From Nautilus pompilius (lineage: Eukaryota > Mollusca > Cephalopoda > Nautilida > Nautilidae), in assembly GCA_018389105.1 (NCBI GenBank), contig JACATO010001453.1:62001-126000 (forward strand): a stretch of DNA of 64,000 bases. The letters are read 5' to 3'. Each line of letters begins with the position of its first letter. Positions within the stretch are counted from its first letter, which is position 1. Shown piece after piece: positions 12,161-26,100 of the stretch. Under the pieces are notes generated by a model, which saw only the letters and a list, made by a program, of their open reading frames with translations, ran no database searches and was not told the DNA's origin. A program made the translations under genes and the position numbers.

Positions 12161-15100
12161 ATTGTGAGCTGGGAGAGAGAGGGGACTAGGCTTCGAAAAG
12201 GCTCTGTAGTTGGGCTGAATTCATGTCAGCAGCACTCAGGACAATTCTGGGCAAACTGCTCTTTCTTCATTAGTATGGATGGCAGCAGTTAGTTCACTGG
12301 CCGAGGGCAGGCATCCTTACTTACTGAAAGTTTAGGTGTAATGAAGGTATCTTCATATTGATAATGGAAGTTGGTACAAACAGAACTTTAGTTATTGAAC
12401 AATTGCTTGTTTAGAGCCTCCAGTGCTCCTTTACACACACAGGTGTGGATTACTTGATGAGATTAAAAATTGTAATCTAATCATCAGTTCATTCTAAATG
12501 GGGATAAGCAAAGTACCGGAAAGAAATACATTTAAACTGACAGCTTCTCTACAAATGTATCAGAGTAACCAAGAGATTTAGGTCAGTTTAAAGTTTCACT
12601 TTGCTGGGTTGGTGAGTTTGAGAACATTAAGTGAACAAGAAACTCATATCAGGTTTCCTTACAAAGACTCCATTGTATCTGTATTAATCATCAGATATTT
12701 TAGAAAATATTTCTTAAAATAATCAGAAAATAAAATAAGCAGTATTCCAAGTTGTTTGCATTAACTGTTTAATGAAGTTTTACTATAGGAATTAAAATAA
12801 ATCGAATTGGCAAACATTTGTGGTAGCTAGAGGAAACATTAGAAATAGTACCTGCTATTTAGTAGTAGTGCCAAGAACCAAACCACTCATAACTACTCTG
12901 ACCACATTAAAGTGTGACATCAGACTGCCATATATAGAACAGTTGATATTAAGCTTATCAGTAGCAGGTACAGTTTAATCAATGAGTTATTCACTCAACA
13001 TATTTTATATAAATTTATAAACACAGATCCTTGTTATAAGTGAAGAAAACTTAGCCAAACATTAAAATTTTTGAATATTTAAAAAAAAAAAAAATTTCAT
13101 AGTTTCTATTTAAACAAAATTTCCAGTTCGTTCAACTTAATACTGTTCGGAATATTTTGATTGAGTTTATCACTTATCTGAAACTGCCTTTAATATTAGA
13201 TGCTGAATTTCCTGATGTTGATGTACTTCTGGAACAGCAGCCAGCCAGATCTTTTATGTAGCTCTGATCCTGCTTCCTCACTGAGAAAGGGTCAGGTCAC
13301 TCTCATTCTGTTGGTGCAAGTGTTATCAAATAGGCCAGATAAAATTCACATCAAACAGAAAGTAAATATCTTTTGCTAGGTTACATGACATTGCTCAAAG
13401 CCATTGCTGCATCTTTTTCTGGCAGCTACACAAATAAATGGCAACATTTCCTTTCACACCTAAACATTAATCTTTTCCAAGCACAGAATCAGGCAAAGAT
13501 TCCAACAGAAAACTTGAATAAATTTCACAGTAAAAGCAGAGTTGTTGATGGTTTGTCACCTTTTGAGAAGAGAATTTTGACGACTTTCACCAGCTACAGG
13601 TTTAGAACCAGTTGGTGCTGCTGTTCTTCGGTCTAATATCTGAACCAGTTTCTTGGTCTTATTTCAGTGATACTGATGGCAAAAAACAAACCATTTCTGA
13701 AATTTGGAAGTGGGTTAATATAGCATACCTGCTGGTTATGGTGGTGATGTCATTTTCAGACTCTGCTTGGTGTCAAGCTAGTGATACTTCAATGTCTCAG
13801 TCATTGTATTTAGTATTGTGCACAATGCCCACCTCACTCACAGTTCTGGGTCCTGTAATAAGGTTTTTGTTTGCTAGTGTACTCACTGGATATGCTGGTT
13901 GCCATGATTGTATTACAGTAGGTGTGCTAGTTTACTGATGGAAAAACAGCTATATCTATCTACAGATTAATTAGGATCCACCTGGAGCGCATTAACCTCA
14001 CCTTGAAGTCTTCTAGGTTTTGTCAAGTTGGCACACGTATTACCAACCCCTAATATGTACAGAACATTGGTAAAAGCCATTGCTGCATCTTTCTTTAGCG
14101 ACCACACAAATAACTTAGTTGCTACATGGCTTGTACTTTCTGAATTTATTAGTGAGAATTGTGTTAGCTCGACACTACAGTTTTGAAACCTTCATTGAAC
14201 AGTTAAAGCAATTTTCATTATTGCTTCAAGGGATTAACCAAATAAAACACATCTTTGGTTAATGTAGTATACACCTGTCATGGTTTGGTTCTTGTTAGTT
14301 AAGCATCTTGCACTTCAATGCTATTTCCTCCCACAACGAGCCAGGTGGGTTCTAGTAGGTTGTCTCCCTCTCCGCATTGAAATCAGCCTGTTTGCCCACT
14401 TCTGTATGACAACTTAACTAGTAAATCCATTCAGTTCATTCGCATGTGTGTCACATATTTGCAAACTATCTGAACTAGTGGTGTAATTTTGCTTTGGGTT
14501 TCACCACCAAAAGAGAGAAATCTTTAAGACATAGTGTTAAAAATATAGATCCTTAAGAGATGGGTGCTAATCTGAAGAAAAATGTCCTGTATCTAAATGT
14601 TTTTGAAAAAACTTTTATGAATAATTAAAAACTGTTCAAGGAAGAGCATTGGAATGAGAGAGAGAATAAGTCTAGAGGCTTTGCTTTCATTGGTTGTTGA
14701 TAGGAAGTGATTCTTCATATTTAATTTTCTAAAATATAAAATTTTAATAATAAATAGATCTTTAAGAATTATGTGTAGGAAATAACTGACTTGATGTATG
14801 CATCAAGAGTGCTTATTATTCTTTAGTGTATCTTCAGTTCTATCTTGTTCATTCCATACCCATATCAATCTCTGCTTTATTACTTATTTCCTAGCATTTA
14901 ATCTTTACCTCGATTACTTATTTAGTGTTTTCACTGACTTCTCAGTGTGGACTAGCCAACTTTGTGCACCTTGCTCCCTGGCACATTTGCTTCTCAAGCT
15001 TCTTCCCTGGCTAACAATGTGTGTTTTCTCCTGCATCTGAAACTGAAGAGTTCCAGCATTACTTTCCCTCCTTAAGTTGGAAGTGCCAGGCTTCTCGTGG

Positions 15101-18100
15101 CACAGAATTGCTAATGTTTCCTCGACATGGTTAACTCCCTTGTAGACATCTGTGCACAACATAACAGCAACAACAAACTGGTGAAGTAATTATTATTGTA
15201 AATTTATTTCCCGAAATTTTAGAAAACTTGTAAAAAAATTTTTTTGGACGTTGTTGACAAGCTAACTGGTTTGGGTTTCCATGTTTCTAATGCCTATTTC
15301 TATTGCAGAGGTGAACAGCTTGCCAGCAGAATTAGCATATTCCCTAGATGCCATCTATGTCGGCGACTTGTTTCTCTCATCTGACACTGTTTTGTAAGAT
15401 GTGGAAAAACCACATTTACTGTTTGGCAGGGTTTTGGCTTGAAGAAAAAAAAAATTCCTTAAGGATTAAACAAAAGTTGGTTCTGCAATGTCTGACTGTA
15501 TCTACTTTAGAATAAACCAGAAGATTTTTTAAATTAAAGAAACTAAAAAAAGAAAGAGCTTCCAGAGAAAATTCAGTTTTAGCTAATGAAATAACCGTTT
15601 GTCTTTGTTCTTCACGTCTTCTGCGTTGTCTCCTCCCCACCACCTTTTACTTCACCAGATTCTGCTGCGATGGTTTTGGAAGTGGTTAGCCACAGCCGCA
15701 ATGTTAAGTCAGCTCTGCTCGAATAACAGAACCATTAATGTCATAGAAGACGTTGTACTAAACTAATCATCTATGTTATCTGGTGTAAAGAAAGCTTCAG
15801 GTGAATGAAATTTAGAATTTTTTCTGGTGAAGAACACACATAAAAGCAGTATTTTTTTATTAGTCGCAAACCTTATGTCCCTGGAGGTTCTAATTTCTAG
15901 GCTATACAAAGGAGTAGTGGTCTCGCTCACCATGGTGGGCTCAGTTCTGGTTTTCTGGTTTGATCACCACTGGATCCTCCTAGAGTTCGTTGTCATGCCA
16001 ATGGTGTAGTTCTTTCACTACCCTGTACCTCCCACATTTTGGGGATTTTCTCTCCAAGCGGGCGCGTGCACATCTCTGACACGTCTGTAGAGTTCCAATA
16101 AGTGCTTGTTGTCATGAAAGTCTGTCTTCACCTATGTGCTCCCTGTTGTTTCTGGTACCGTTCTCTACCTTTTAGTTTTTTGCTCTACTCATTGTCATTA
16201 GGGGTATAAAATAGCACCAGCATTGATTTTTTAAAGACTAATACCAACGAGCTTTTGACTGTTTTGCAAAGGTCTTAATACAATACTAAAACTGTTGTTA
16301 ATAGTTTTCTGACCCTTTAACAATACATCTGTGATGATTTCCTGATAAACAAATTTGACTGACAACTATAACATGGAATCCCTGGTGACAAGAATCTGGA
16401 AGAAATTGTGCACATCTCCAGATTTGGGAATGATGAATCTCACCAGTCCTAAAATGACTACATATCTTGTATTTGCCATGTAGTTGAAGAAATAGTCTTT
16501 AATCATCCAATTTTGTGTCAAATATCAAACTGGGTTTTTTTAAGTCAGATTTATTAATTGACACATTTTTCTTGGAGATCCTGTGTAATTCCTCCATCTG
16601 GATTTCCTTGTTTTTAATCCCTCGTTTCCAAGTATGTACAGGAAACAGCGCCTGTCTCTCGAATCAAGATTTGGTAAAGTTCTGGGTCCTACATAAGTGT
16701 TTAAACCTCAATTTCCAACATGTGCCCTTTCAGACCTGACTTTGTGTGAAAACTGGCCAAAATATACATATAAATAAATGGGGCTGACAGTTTGAATTCA
16801 TATGAATGTAAAAGGAAATGCTTTATTTGATGTTTCATTCTTTTAGATCCATGTTTTTGATTTCCCCTCAAATACTTCCACTATTCAAAACAGCAAGTCT
16901 GGAACAAAAGTGCAGAAAGATTAGAATATGCAGACCAATCCTGATTTAAACAATACGGGTAATGGTAAAAAATTCATATAAGGAACTCAGGCCATTTCTT
17001 GCTCCATCATGGAAGGAGGAAAGAGAGAGCTCTATTAGCTGTGATGTCTGCAAAAACTGACTGATCCATGTATTTATGCCAAGAACGACTGATTTCCAAA
17101 GTTTTCTATTATAGATTAGTAGGTTAACTTCACTTACTGTTTTGCAGTACCTTAGAAGCAGGTAATTTGAGATTTAGTGACTATATATACTCAGAATTTT
17201 AGCAGGCATTGCACTGGGGTTTTAAGTAATCGAAGTATTAACAAAAAAGGTGTTTGAAATATCATTGAAACTAAATATGAATAAAACCTAGAGAGAGATC
17301 AGAACAGGAATGAATAGGTGAAAGCAGACTAACAACAAAAGTATGTAAATCACTCAGTTACAGATTAAGCTACCTTTTGTCACTAATACATTCTCTGCCT
17401 ACGAATCACCTTTTGTTTTGTTTGTTTTTTTTAAAGCTACAGAGTGAACTGTAGGGTATCCAAGAGCAACCCACTCTCATTGTGGATATTTTCCCTGAAC
17501 GCAACCATGACAACGAAAGCTTTGCTAAGTAAGATATTGTTGTGGGGGTCAAGTGAAGGCAAATTAAACAAATCACCCCACGTTTATTTTTGGTTGGAGG
17601 CAAAGCCAGTTCAAGTTAAGAAATGGATTTAAATTATATATTGTTATGATTATTATTATTATTATATTTTGATTCCCTGGGTACTTATAACAATTTTAGA
17701 GATTAAAATGGCAGTGATAATGAAAGGAAATGTGGTCTCTCCTCTCAATTATTAAAACTGTATGTAGAAATTAAATATTTTCTTTAATATTAATTTCTAA
17801 TCTTTTGAATGTACTCAAAGGGGGCATAACTCATAAAACTTGAATATTTCTGTAATCATCCACTAGTAAATGAGTTGATTTAGCTGTTTAATCTCAAAAA
17901 TTTTACTCTTTTTTTTTTTCTTTTCTGACATAAATCTGCAGGATGCCACAACTTGATATTATTATTTTATACTTCTCAAAGTTTTTTTCACACTGTTAGA
18001 TCAGTTAAATGGCTGCTTTTCACCTTTCTCCAACCTGCTATGCGGGTCTCCGCCACATCTGGAAAACAAAGAGTTTGGTTGCTGTTTCATTAACAGTTAG

Positions 18101-21100
18101 GCATCACAGGGAATCAGTAAGAACAGCTGACATATGTATAGCTAGGAAAAGTTGCCTGCTTTAATATTTTCTCTGTTGAATAAAAAAACAAAACTAAAAT
18201 TTCTTTTCAAAAGTTGCCAAATCTGTTATAAACTCCTTTTCTTCCCCATCAAGTTAAATACTGGATTTATTCCTTTTTCCTGGATAGCTTGTCTACTTAC
18301 TTATTCTCGGTCCATCTTCAATTAATGATTATCATACCTTGGAAGTTGTTTGGATACAAGTGATGGCTCTAATCCACTGGTCAAGGATCTGAGCCTCTCT
18401 GGTATGTACTCAAACCGGTCAAAACAAACAGCAGCCTGGTAAAAATATATTGCCAGTCAGCACAGAAAAGCTATAAAACCATTTCTATTCCTCCATAGCG
18501 CCAGCAACAAATAAATCAATACCATCCAAGTTTATCTGCCTGGAACCGTCCTGTCAGCAGTTTAAAAACCTGGCCTAACTGGTTTGAAAAACAGAGAACT
18601 GGAATCATCTTCATCCTTGGCTTGACCAGCAGACATAATGAGTTAGATATTTCATTGACATTAATATGTGAAGACATCTGCTTATCAGGGGTTTCAATAT
18701 GTAGCTGGCATTATGAACAATTATTGCTGTCATTCAAATGTCTGAAGTGCAGTAGACATACAATCCTAGCTACCAACGAGATGTTCTAAAATAAGTGTAG
18801 GGAAGCAATTCATTCACTCTGCTTATGTCAATAGGACTAACAATAGGTTAACTGTTAATATTATGACTAGAATGCTGCTTTTAAATATCAAATTCTTGCA
18901 TTTCCAAAGCTGCTGCTGTTATTAATTCTTGTCTACTGTTGCTTATAATTTATTTTGAATTGCTGAAATCACACCTAAAATTTAGACTTTACCTTTTTTC
19001 TAATACGTTCAGCATACCACATATCCTTAGGGCTGCCATGTCTCTGTAGCAGTGTCAGTACAGAACTTGCCATTTGTAGTTTAACATGGTCAAGAAGCAG
19101 CTCCCATCAATTACGCACAAATGTTTTCTTTTTCATGTTTATGTTTCACTTTCAAAATTCAAATTACATTGTCGTCTCTGCTGGGATAATTCTAAAATCA
19201 TTCTATAATGCTGATATTAAATTTTTATTTCTTAAAAATTGTTTTTTTTTTTGTAATCTTTTGATAACACAATTATTACTTTTAACCTCTGCTTTAAAAG
19301 ATCAAGTAATTTGCACATGTAAACAGTGAACAGAGAAACTGTTGACTTGAATCCTGTGAAAAATAGGGGCCAAAACCCGTTGAAGGACAGCACACAGCTG
19401 AGGAGTCCATCAAGAGCACCCTGAGTGTATTTTGAAAGATACCCGACTCGCTGGTACAGCATTCAAGGAATCTATCATAATGAAATGCAAAAAAATTTAT
19501 GGTTTTACTTCAGAACAGAATTGAAACTACATCATAAGATGGCACAATAATGAAGCTCTTTTTGGGAAGTTCACTAATAATCATTTCTTTAACACACTTG
19601 GCGTGCAGTTTTAATATTACATATATATATATTTCACATATGATGTCATCACAAGGGTGCTGCTAAATGAACAAAAAAGCTGCAAGAGAAAATCACCTGA
19701 CGAACCTTGTAAAGGGGAAAAAAGACTACAGTGGTTGCAGGGGAACAAGACAATGTATCAATATAGTACAAGAGCTGCTAACTATTCTGGTATCAATACT
19801 TCAGAGACCACCATGTTCTGTTTTGGAGTTCTCTAAATGAGAGTATTCAAACACAACTGTGGACAGGAGAGCTACATCGTAATTCATGTTTTTTTTTAAA
19901 AAATACTAGATTTTACCAAAATCCATGATAGTAAGTTATTACAAAAAAACATTTTTAGTTACGGAGTGAATTAAACAACTTTAATAGCATATATGAGTCA
20001 TCGATCTGTTAAGAAAATAAAGGGGATGAGGAGGCCAGATTGAAGCTTTTGTTTACACTGCATCACAAAAATGTTCCTGATATTTTAAATGTGACTTGGG
20101 TTTTCAGTCTTTAAGGTTATCAGCAATGATCTACTGTAACATCTACGAATTTGTATTTGTTCAGTTTTACATGTAAATGGAAGAAATAGTTTCACAAGAT
20201 TTCCATTTACATCTTAGTGAATGCAAACACCTTTCTTGCCAGATAAGTGGACAAATTTTAAGTTGAACCTCTTTCAGTGTCTAAGGATTCTAGCAGATAG
20301 TCAAGGATTTTTTTTTCTAAACCATGCCATTATTGAAGTTAATTATAATTACACACAATTTCATTATTTTAATTAATTGACCTTTATGGCTGAATGCTCA
20401 GATAAATACAATTTTGGGGAGACGAATCCAGTCTTTTTTTATTCCTTTTTAAAGCCTTTAGATAACAGGTATGTACAGTTTCCAGTTAACCCTTTCCTAT
20501 ATAAGCTGGCATCAGTGATAATTCATAATTGTGCTCTTGCCAGACTATTTTAGAACCATGAGTATCATGTTTGATTAGACTGACATCGTAATAGGTTTAA
20601 CACTTTTAAGGATTAGCGTAGTCAAGAGGTAGACTGGAAAGGCGATAAGCAAGTAGGAAAGTAAACTACACAATTTATTATCCTCAAGAGACAGACTATT
20701 GAGATATTTCTGCCTACCAAAACTTTTGGGTTATCTTTTAAGATGCAAATAAATGTTGACCTTTCCTCAAGGTCCCCAGATTTGATAAATGTTCAGGAGC
20801 AATGAGTAGTTGTAGCAGGTGACCCAGAGTTCATTGCCGGATGGTTCCAAACTTTCTTGTGTGCAGCCAGTGATGATGTTTGTCTACTTGCCCGTTCTGC
20901 ATTGGTTTTGCACAGGTGATATTTGGTCTAGCACCACATTCTTCATGCATACAAGAGAAACTACAATGAATCTGCTTTATGAACCAATGGTGATCCACCA
21001 CAACTTTTTACAGTAGTCTCGACTGCCTTAGACATTGTGATTTTGTTAAAGATCTATGTTCAAGCAACAAATTACTGTTTGTTTTTCTTATGTCACATTC

Positions 21101-23154
21101 TGAACCAATAAATAATCGTGGCAAACTATGGCAGGATTCCCCAACATTGCTTCATGGAAGCAACTCTACATAGATGGCATGTATTCAGTATTACTTTACA
21201 TCTCTAAGACTACATCAGGTTTTTAAATGCCAAATGTCCTTGTCCAACCAACCATGGCATCCTAAAAGAACATCTGAGGCTTTCTAAGGCAAAATTGATT
21301 AAATGCATTAAGAAAAAAAGTGGAAAACATACTTTTAAAATGTTTTAAGGATTGTTCCTGTTGAATGATGATAACGTGTGTGTATTCCACAAGGAACAGT
21401 TCTCAAACAGATATGCTAGAAAGAAAAATGCCTATTGATTCTGTTGTAGATTAAAAGCAGATAGGTGGTTAATCTCTCCACTTTACTGTGTACTTCCTGT
21501 TGGGCAAAAAAAAAAAAAAAATCAACCGAAAAAAACAAGCTTTTTATCTAGGTTTATGAATTCCCAAAATCAACTACCTTTGGTGGCAGGTGAATGTCAG
21601 TCTTCGTCCTGATAGCAGCCCCCGTTTGAAACTGGTTGGTGTCAGTCAAACATGGTTTCTTTGATCCTGTATCAGCTCTTACCATGTGGGTTTTTACCCA
21701 CTTCTTAATCAGAAGAGTTCTAGAAGGTTCTCTACCTGCTTGTGTGCACAAAAGAGTCTCGTATCTATTTTGTTTGTTTTGGATGAAATCATCCTAATGT
21801 GTTTAAAACAATATAACATTCAGTGGGCACACAGCCTGTTGATTCTCAACCCTAACCAAAATACATCTTCCTCATACAATTAAAAATATCACCTGTTGAT
21901 TTGTTGTATTCTCAAGAAAAGCGATTAGCTCTCATCAGAGCATTAAATAGAAATGTTATTTTAAAGTCAAATTGGATGCTTCATAACAATTAAAAAAAAC
22001 CTGTTTCTTTCTCTTTCCTTTTTTTAAAACTAACAGGCAAATAGGCATGGACTGGAAAAGAATAGAAAAAATTCACCTTAAACAAATCAAATATGCACCA
22101 TCACGTGATCTTTGCTACAGTATCTCCACCAGCTTCAGCTATTCTTGGATAAATTTTCTAACATGTCCACACTGTCATCCAGTTTCTATGGTGATCTCAA
22201 TTACAGATTACTGAAGTAGAAAATAAAAAAAAAAAAGTCCTACCCTCAAATATTCTATCTGGAAAATGAAGCATGCCAAGAACCACAGGAATAACTCTGA
22301 GCAACCTTCATATTTATGAAATTTCTCTTTAGTTTAATGGCACAGAGGCTTACACTGATCTCATTTATACTAGCAAATATGTTTTTCTTTTTTAAAATTC
22401 ATGTTGAAAAGATAACATTTCATGTCTTTTAACCAAGTATACAGCATCTCTGTTAAAGGTGCTTAAAAGTTATCTCCTAATAAAATATAAAAACTTTTTT
22501 TTTTTTTACATTTCTGAGGTTTTGTCACTTCTATGGTTTTTGCTGGTTCACACTTAAATACCACCAGGAATTTAGTTCACAAGAATTACGTGTCTTGAGC
22601 TTTCTAGGCAGTTTAGCCAATTTATAGTTGGCCCCTAGTATTTTAAATTGTTAATAGCTGAAAACTCAATCCTTTTTGTCCACACACTCAGGACTTCTTT
22701 GGGTTTTTAGAAATGTCTATTGGGAGCATTTCCCTTCAATCTCCTACAAGAATTTTATTCAATGTTTAAAAGCATAGGAAGATTTTTGGAAATTTATGCT
22801 AAACTTGTAATAGTATCTCAACATTTTTTCTTAAATAAAGATTCCACACCTGCATTTCTTTCTAAATATGTGGATAAACCAAACTTGTATACTTGCACAA
22901 ATGTATCACAATTTTCTCGATTCTGTTCTAGTTCTAGTATAAAGTACTTGCTCTTTGTATAAACCGCTGTTGGTAGCATTCTGTCTGGTCAACAGTGGTG
23001 ACCTCCCTTACCAGACAGACCTGAGAGAATGACCACAACTGCATTCCCAAGCACAAGCTTCCACAATTCATGATCTGCTGTATCCAACCCATTTAGTACA
23101 ATATTCCCTATCAACTCCAGAGACTGAAAACTTCTGAAGCTGAATTCATTTCTG

Positions 23155-26100
23155 TTAATGAAGCACTTTCCTCTTAAGGTAATCTACTTTTTCCTGCCAA
23201 TCGGAGAGTGCCATGGAATTCCAGTCAAAATGAGGAACCTAAAAAAAACAAACAAGATATTTGTTCAGTGAAGTTTAAATAAAAAGGTAAAGGCCTTTAG
23301 CAGCTGGATTTTGTTTGTGCTGTAAATCTTACCTACAATATATCATCTTAGCATAAAAAAAAATACTTAAAATATTCTTATATATTTTATTAAAAACAAC
23401 TTCTAGCTGAGCCACCCAAATCACTGTTCGCAGAACACCAACAACATCTGCACTGATTGGTCGTTCCTTTATCCCCAGCTATGTTAAAAACAATGCCAAC
23501 ATGAGAATAAGGACTACGGCATGGAGGGTGCATTCTTCAACAAAGAAATGTATAAAAATGGCATACAATGCCATATGCACACCATAAAACAGCTGACTGT
23601 TGTTTTGCATGGCCCAAATTGTGTTCCATAAATGTAGTTTTGCAGCCAGTTGGTATCTGAGGAAGGTTGGTGACCAGCTATTTTTTTCTCATGAATGAAC
23701 CCATAAAAGCTGTCCTGTGACATTTGTAATTTGAGAAACAAATGTGTGTGTACAGTCAACTTGATTATCTGGTGGTAATAGTTGGGTGGGAAACTCTGCA
23801 TAAAGCAAAAAACAAACTAGGCTAGAGGATCATATTATATTCACCTCCAGAAACAACTCAAAATGTAGAATAAGGTTGTAAACACAAAAAAAATAGAAAT
23901 GTTGCTATGAGAAAAACAGTATAGATTTGCATTGTGTTTTTGTAGTAGTAGTTTATTGATTGGCTTTCCTTCCTTGTATCTGAATGTAGCATACAAAAAT
24001 ATTTTGTCTGTCACCAGCATGTCTCTTGTTGTTCCAAATAGTGAAGCAGATTTACAATGTAGTTGACGACTGCAGTACTATGACTGATGTGACACAATGA
24101 AATCAACTCTGCCCTTTCCCTCACTTTTGCTTGACTCAGCTGTTTGTGAAGCAAGCTCAAGAACAATCTCATTGGCAGTTAGTAGCTTGTAGCCTGGTTC
24201 ACAACAATCACTCCAGCCATTTTTCAATATTTTTGGTGTCATTTTCACAAACTTCCAACTGCTGCAAAATCCCAGCTAAGGTGGCTGCTGAAATCTTTTC
24301 CTACACAAATCCTTTAAATTCCCTATCGTCATTGTCCAGAATAATTTTGCACCACAATCTTATACTCATAAGAGGCTCCACTAGATTCCACACACTGGTC
24401 ACTTCGTAAATTGCATCCAGAAATTCTTACTTGGTTTCAAAATGATTATAAGTCACTTTCTTCATCCACCTACTTTTTAAAATAATCCTGCTCAGTATTC
24501 TCCATACATGTTGTTACCCCTTGAATCAGAGACATTACATTCGAAAATAAATATTTCTCAAAAATGTTGCCATCTTTGGATTTTAAAACACTTGTTGGCA
24601 TAGGAGGCTGCATAGTCTAGTAACAGATCAGCCCTTTTGTGTCGAGTCTTTTGATTGTAAGTGTTCTCAGGGTCTGGGAACAAACTTCTTATCAAACCAT
24701 TCTTTGGAAACAGCACGGTCAGATAGCTTTACCGAACACAATGCTTAAGTCTGGGTGAAGCACACAACAGTCAGCCCAGGTGAGGAGTGAGGCATTCAGC
24801 TTTGAATTCTACAATCCTCCTAGTAGAGACTGGTTTCATTCTAGGTGCAAGCTTTTGCTTTCTGTAAATTTCTGAAAATCTTTACAAAGATCAGCAGCAG
24901 CTGACTATCTTGAGCGCCATGCCATTGTTTAAATTGTGACAACATTTCTTTATTGTATACCCGTGGCATTGACTGCATGCTGACTATTTGCAAAGTAGCA
25001 ATCAGCAAAGGTCTAACTGTAGAAGGAACTAAAAAGAGATTTGTTTTAAGTGGTGGCAACAATTTACCAAATTCAATTATCAGAGAAGTTTATAACAAGT
25101 GCGTGCAACCATCAAATTTAAAGAGTGAATGAAATTTAATTTCTGCCTTCTGCACTCTGCTGATGAAAGGTCAGATATGCACATTATCCATATTGAGTTC
25201 AACCAGGCCAAATACTACCTAAAAGAACTGACTATAATCCTTCTGATCAGTAATGAAGGAAAGCATTCATAGATGGGCGCTAGAAATGTAACTGCTGGCC
25301 AGACTGAACTACGGCTGCACGCAGCATTAACTCCCTCTGTTCTCAGTGTTACATCAATAATGCATAAACTCGGTCCAACATCAAAGATATTGTTTTAATA
25401 CCTACATAAGATTTTAGATTGCATGACAGAATGAGAGAGTTTGGATACCTGTACAACTTTGTAGCCCAATATCTCTAGGTGGCGCAGTTTCATTTCTTCA
25501 AATCCATTTAGATGTTTACCATTTATACAGTAACTATCTTTTTCAAAAACCAAAATGGCTATCCTAAAAAAAACAAAAACAAAACATGAAAATACAATCA
25601 TTTTGATAAAATTAGTCTTTTCTACTGTGTACAAAATTTAATTCAACTGCAGAGAAAGGGTATGTTATGAAAGTATGCCAAATTTTAACCAATCAAAATA
25701 ATGAAAATCCTCACTGCAGTCTTTACCTGACTGACAAATTTTAGTTTATTCAATTATTCCTTTTTTCCATCAACTGTGTAATTTAAACTATAAACAATTT
25801 ATATTGGAAGCCCTATTCATAACTAAAGTTGGATTCCTTCTTGGAAACAAAACAAAACAACAAGCCCTTCAAAAGGCTGACTCCAAATTCCTTAACAAGT
25901 AAATAAGGAATTGGTGAGAAAACGAGAAATTCAAAGATGTTTATTGTAGTTGTAGAAACTTTTTTTTTCTCTAACAACACTTGTTAGCCTTATGGGCTGC
26001 CCATGGCTTTGGAAGGTCTTGCAATTGTTTCAAAAGTAGATACAAAGCAGTATCACTTGGGATCCTGGATCACAGTAGTCTTCAACATTGGCATCACCTT

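Larger units (their letters stand above)
9510..23154. other. 13.6-kb region with no recognised host gene
   Basis: This region lies downstream of the FASTKD1-like gene (its 3' side, since that gene is on minus). It is AT-rich, and all open frames are short and lack recognisable motifs. It holds the ATT array at 10517, a possible Tigger-type terminus at 12020 and a loosely repeated motif at 13.4 and 14.1 kb. A candidate minus-strand poly(A) signal for the FASTKD1-like transcript (tttatt on plus) sits at 22754-22759. A non-coding RNA or a very diverged gene cannot be excluded. Confidence 0.4.

Noticed and set aside
14914..15162. 82-codon minus frame ('NHVEETLAILCHEKPGTSNL...')
   Set aside because: The composition looks ordinary, but there is no recognised motif, no splice or start support and no neighbouring frame that continues it.
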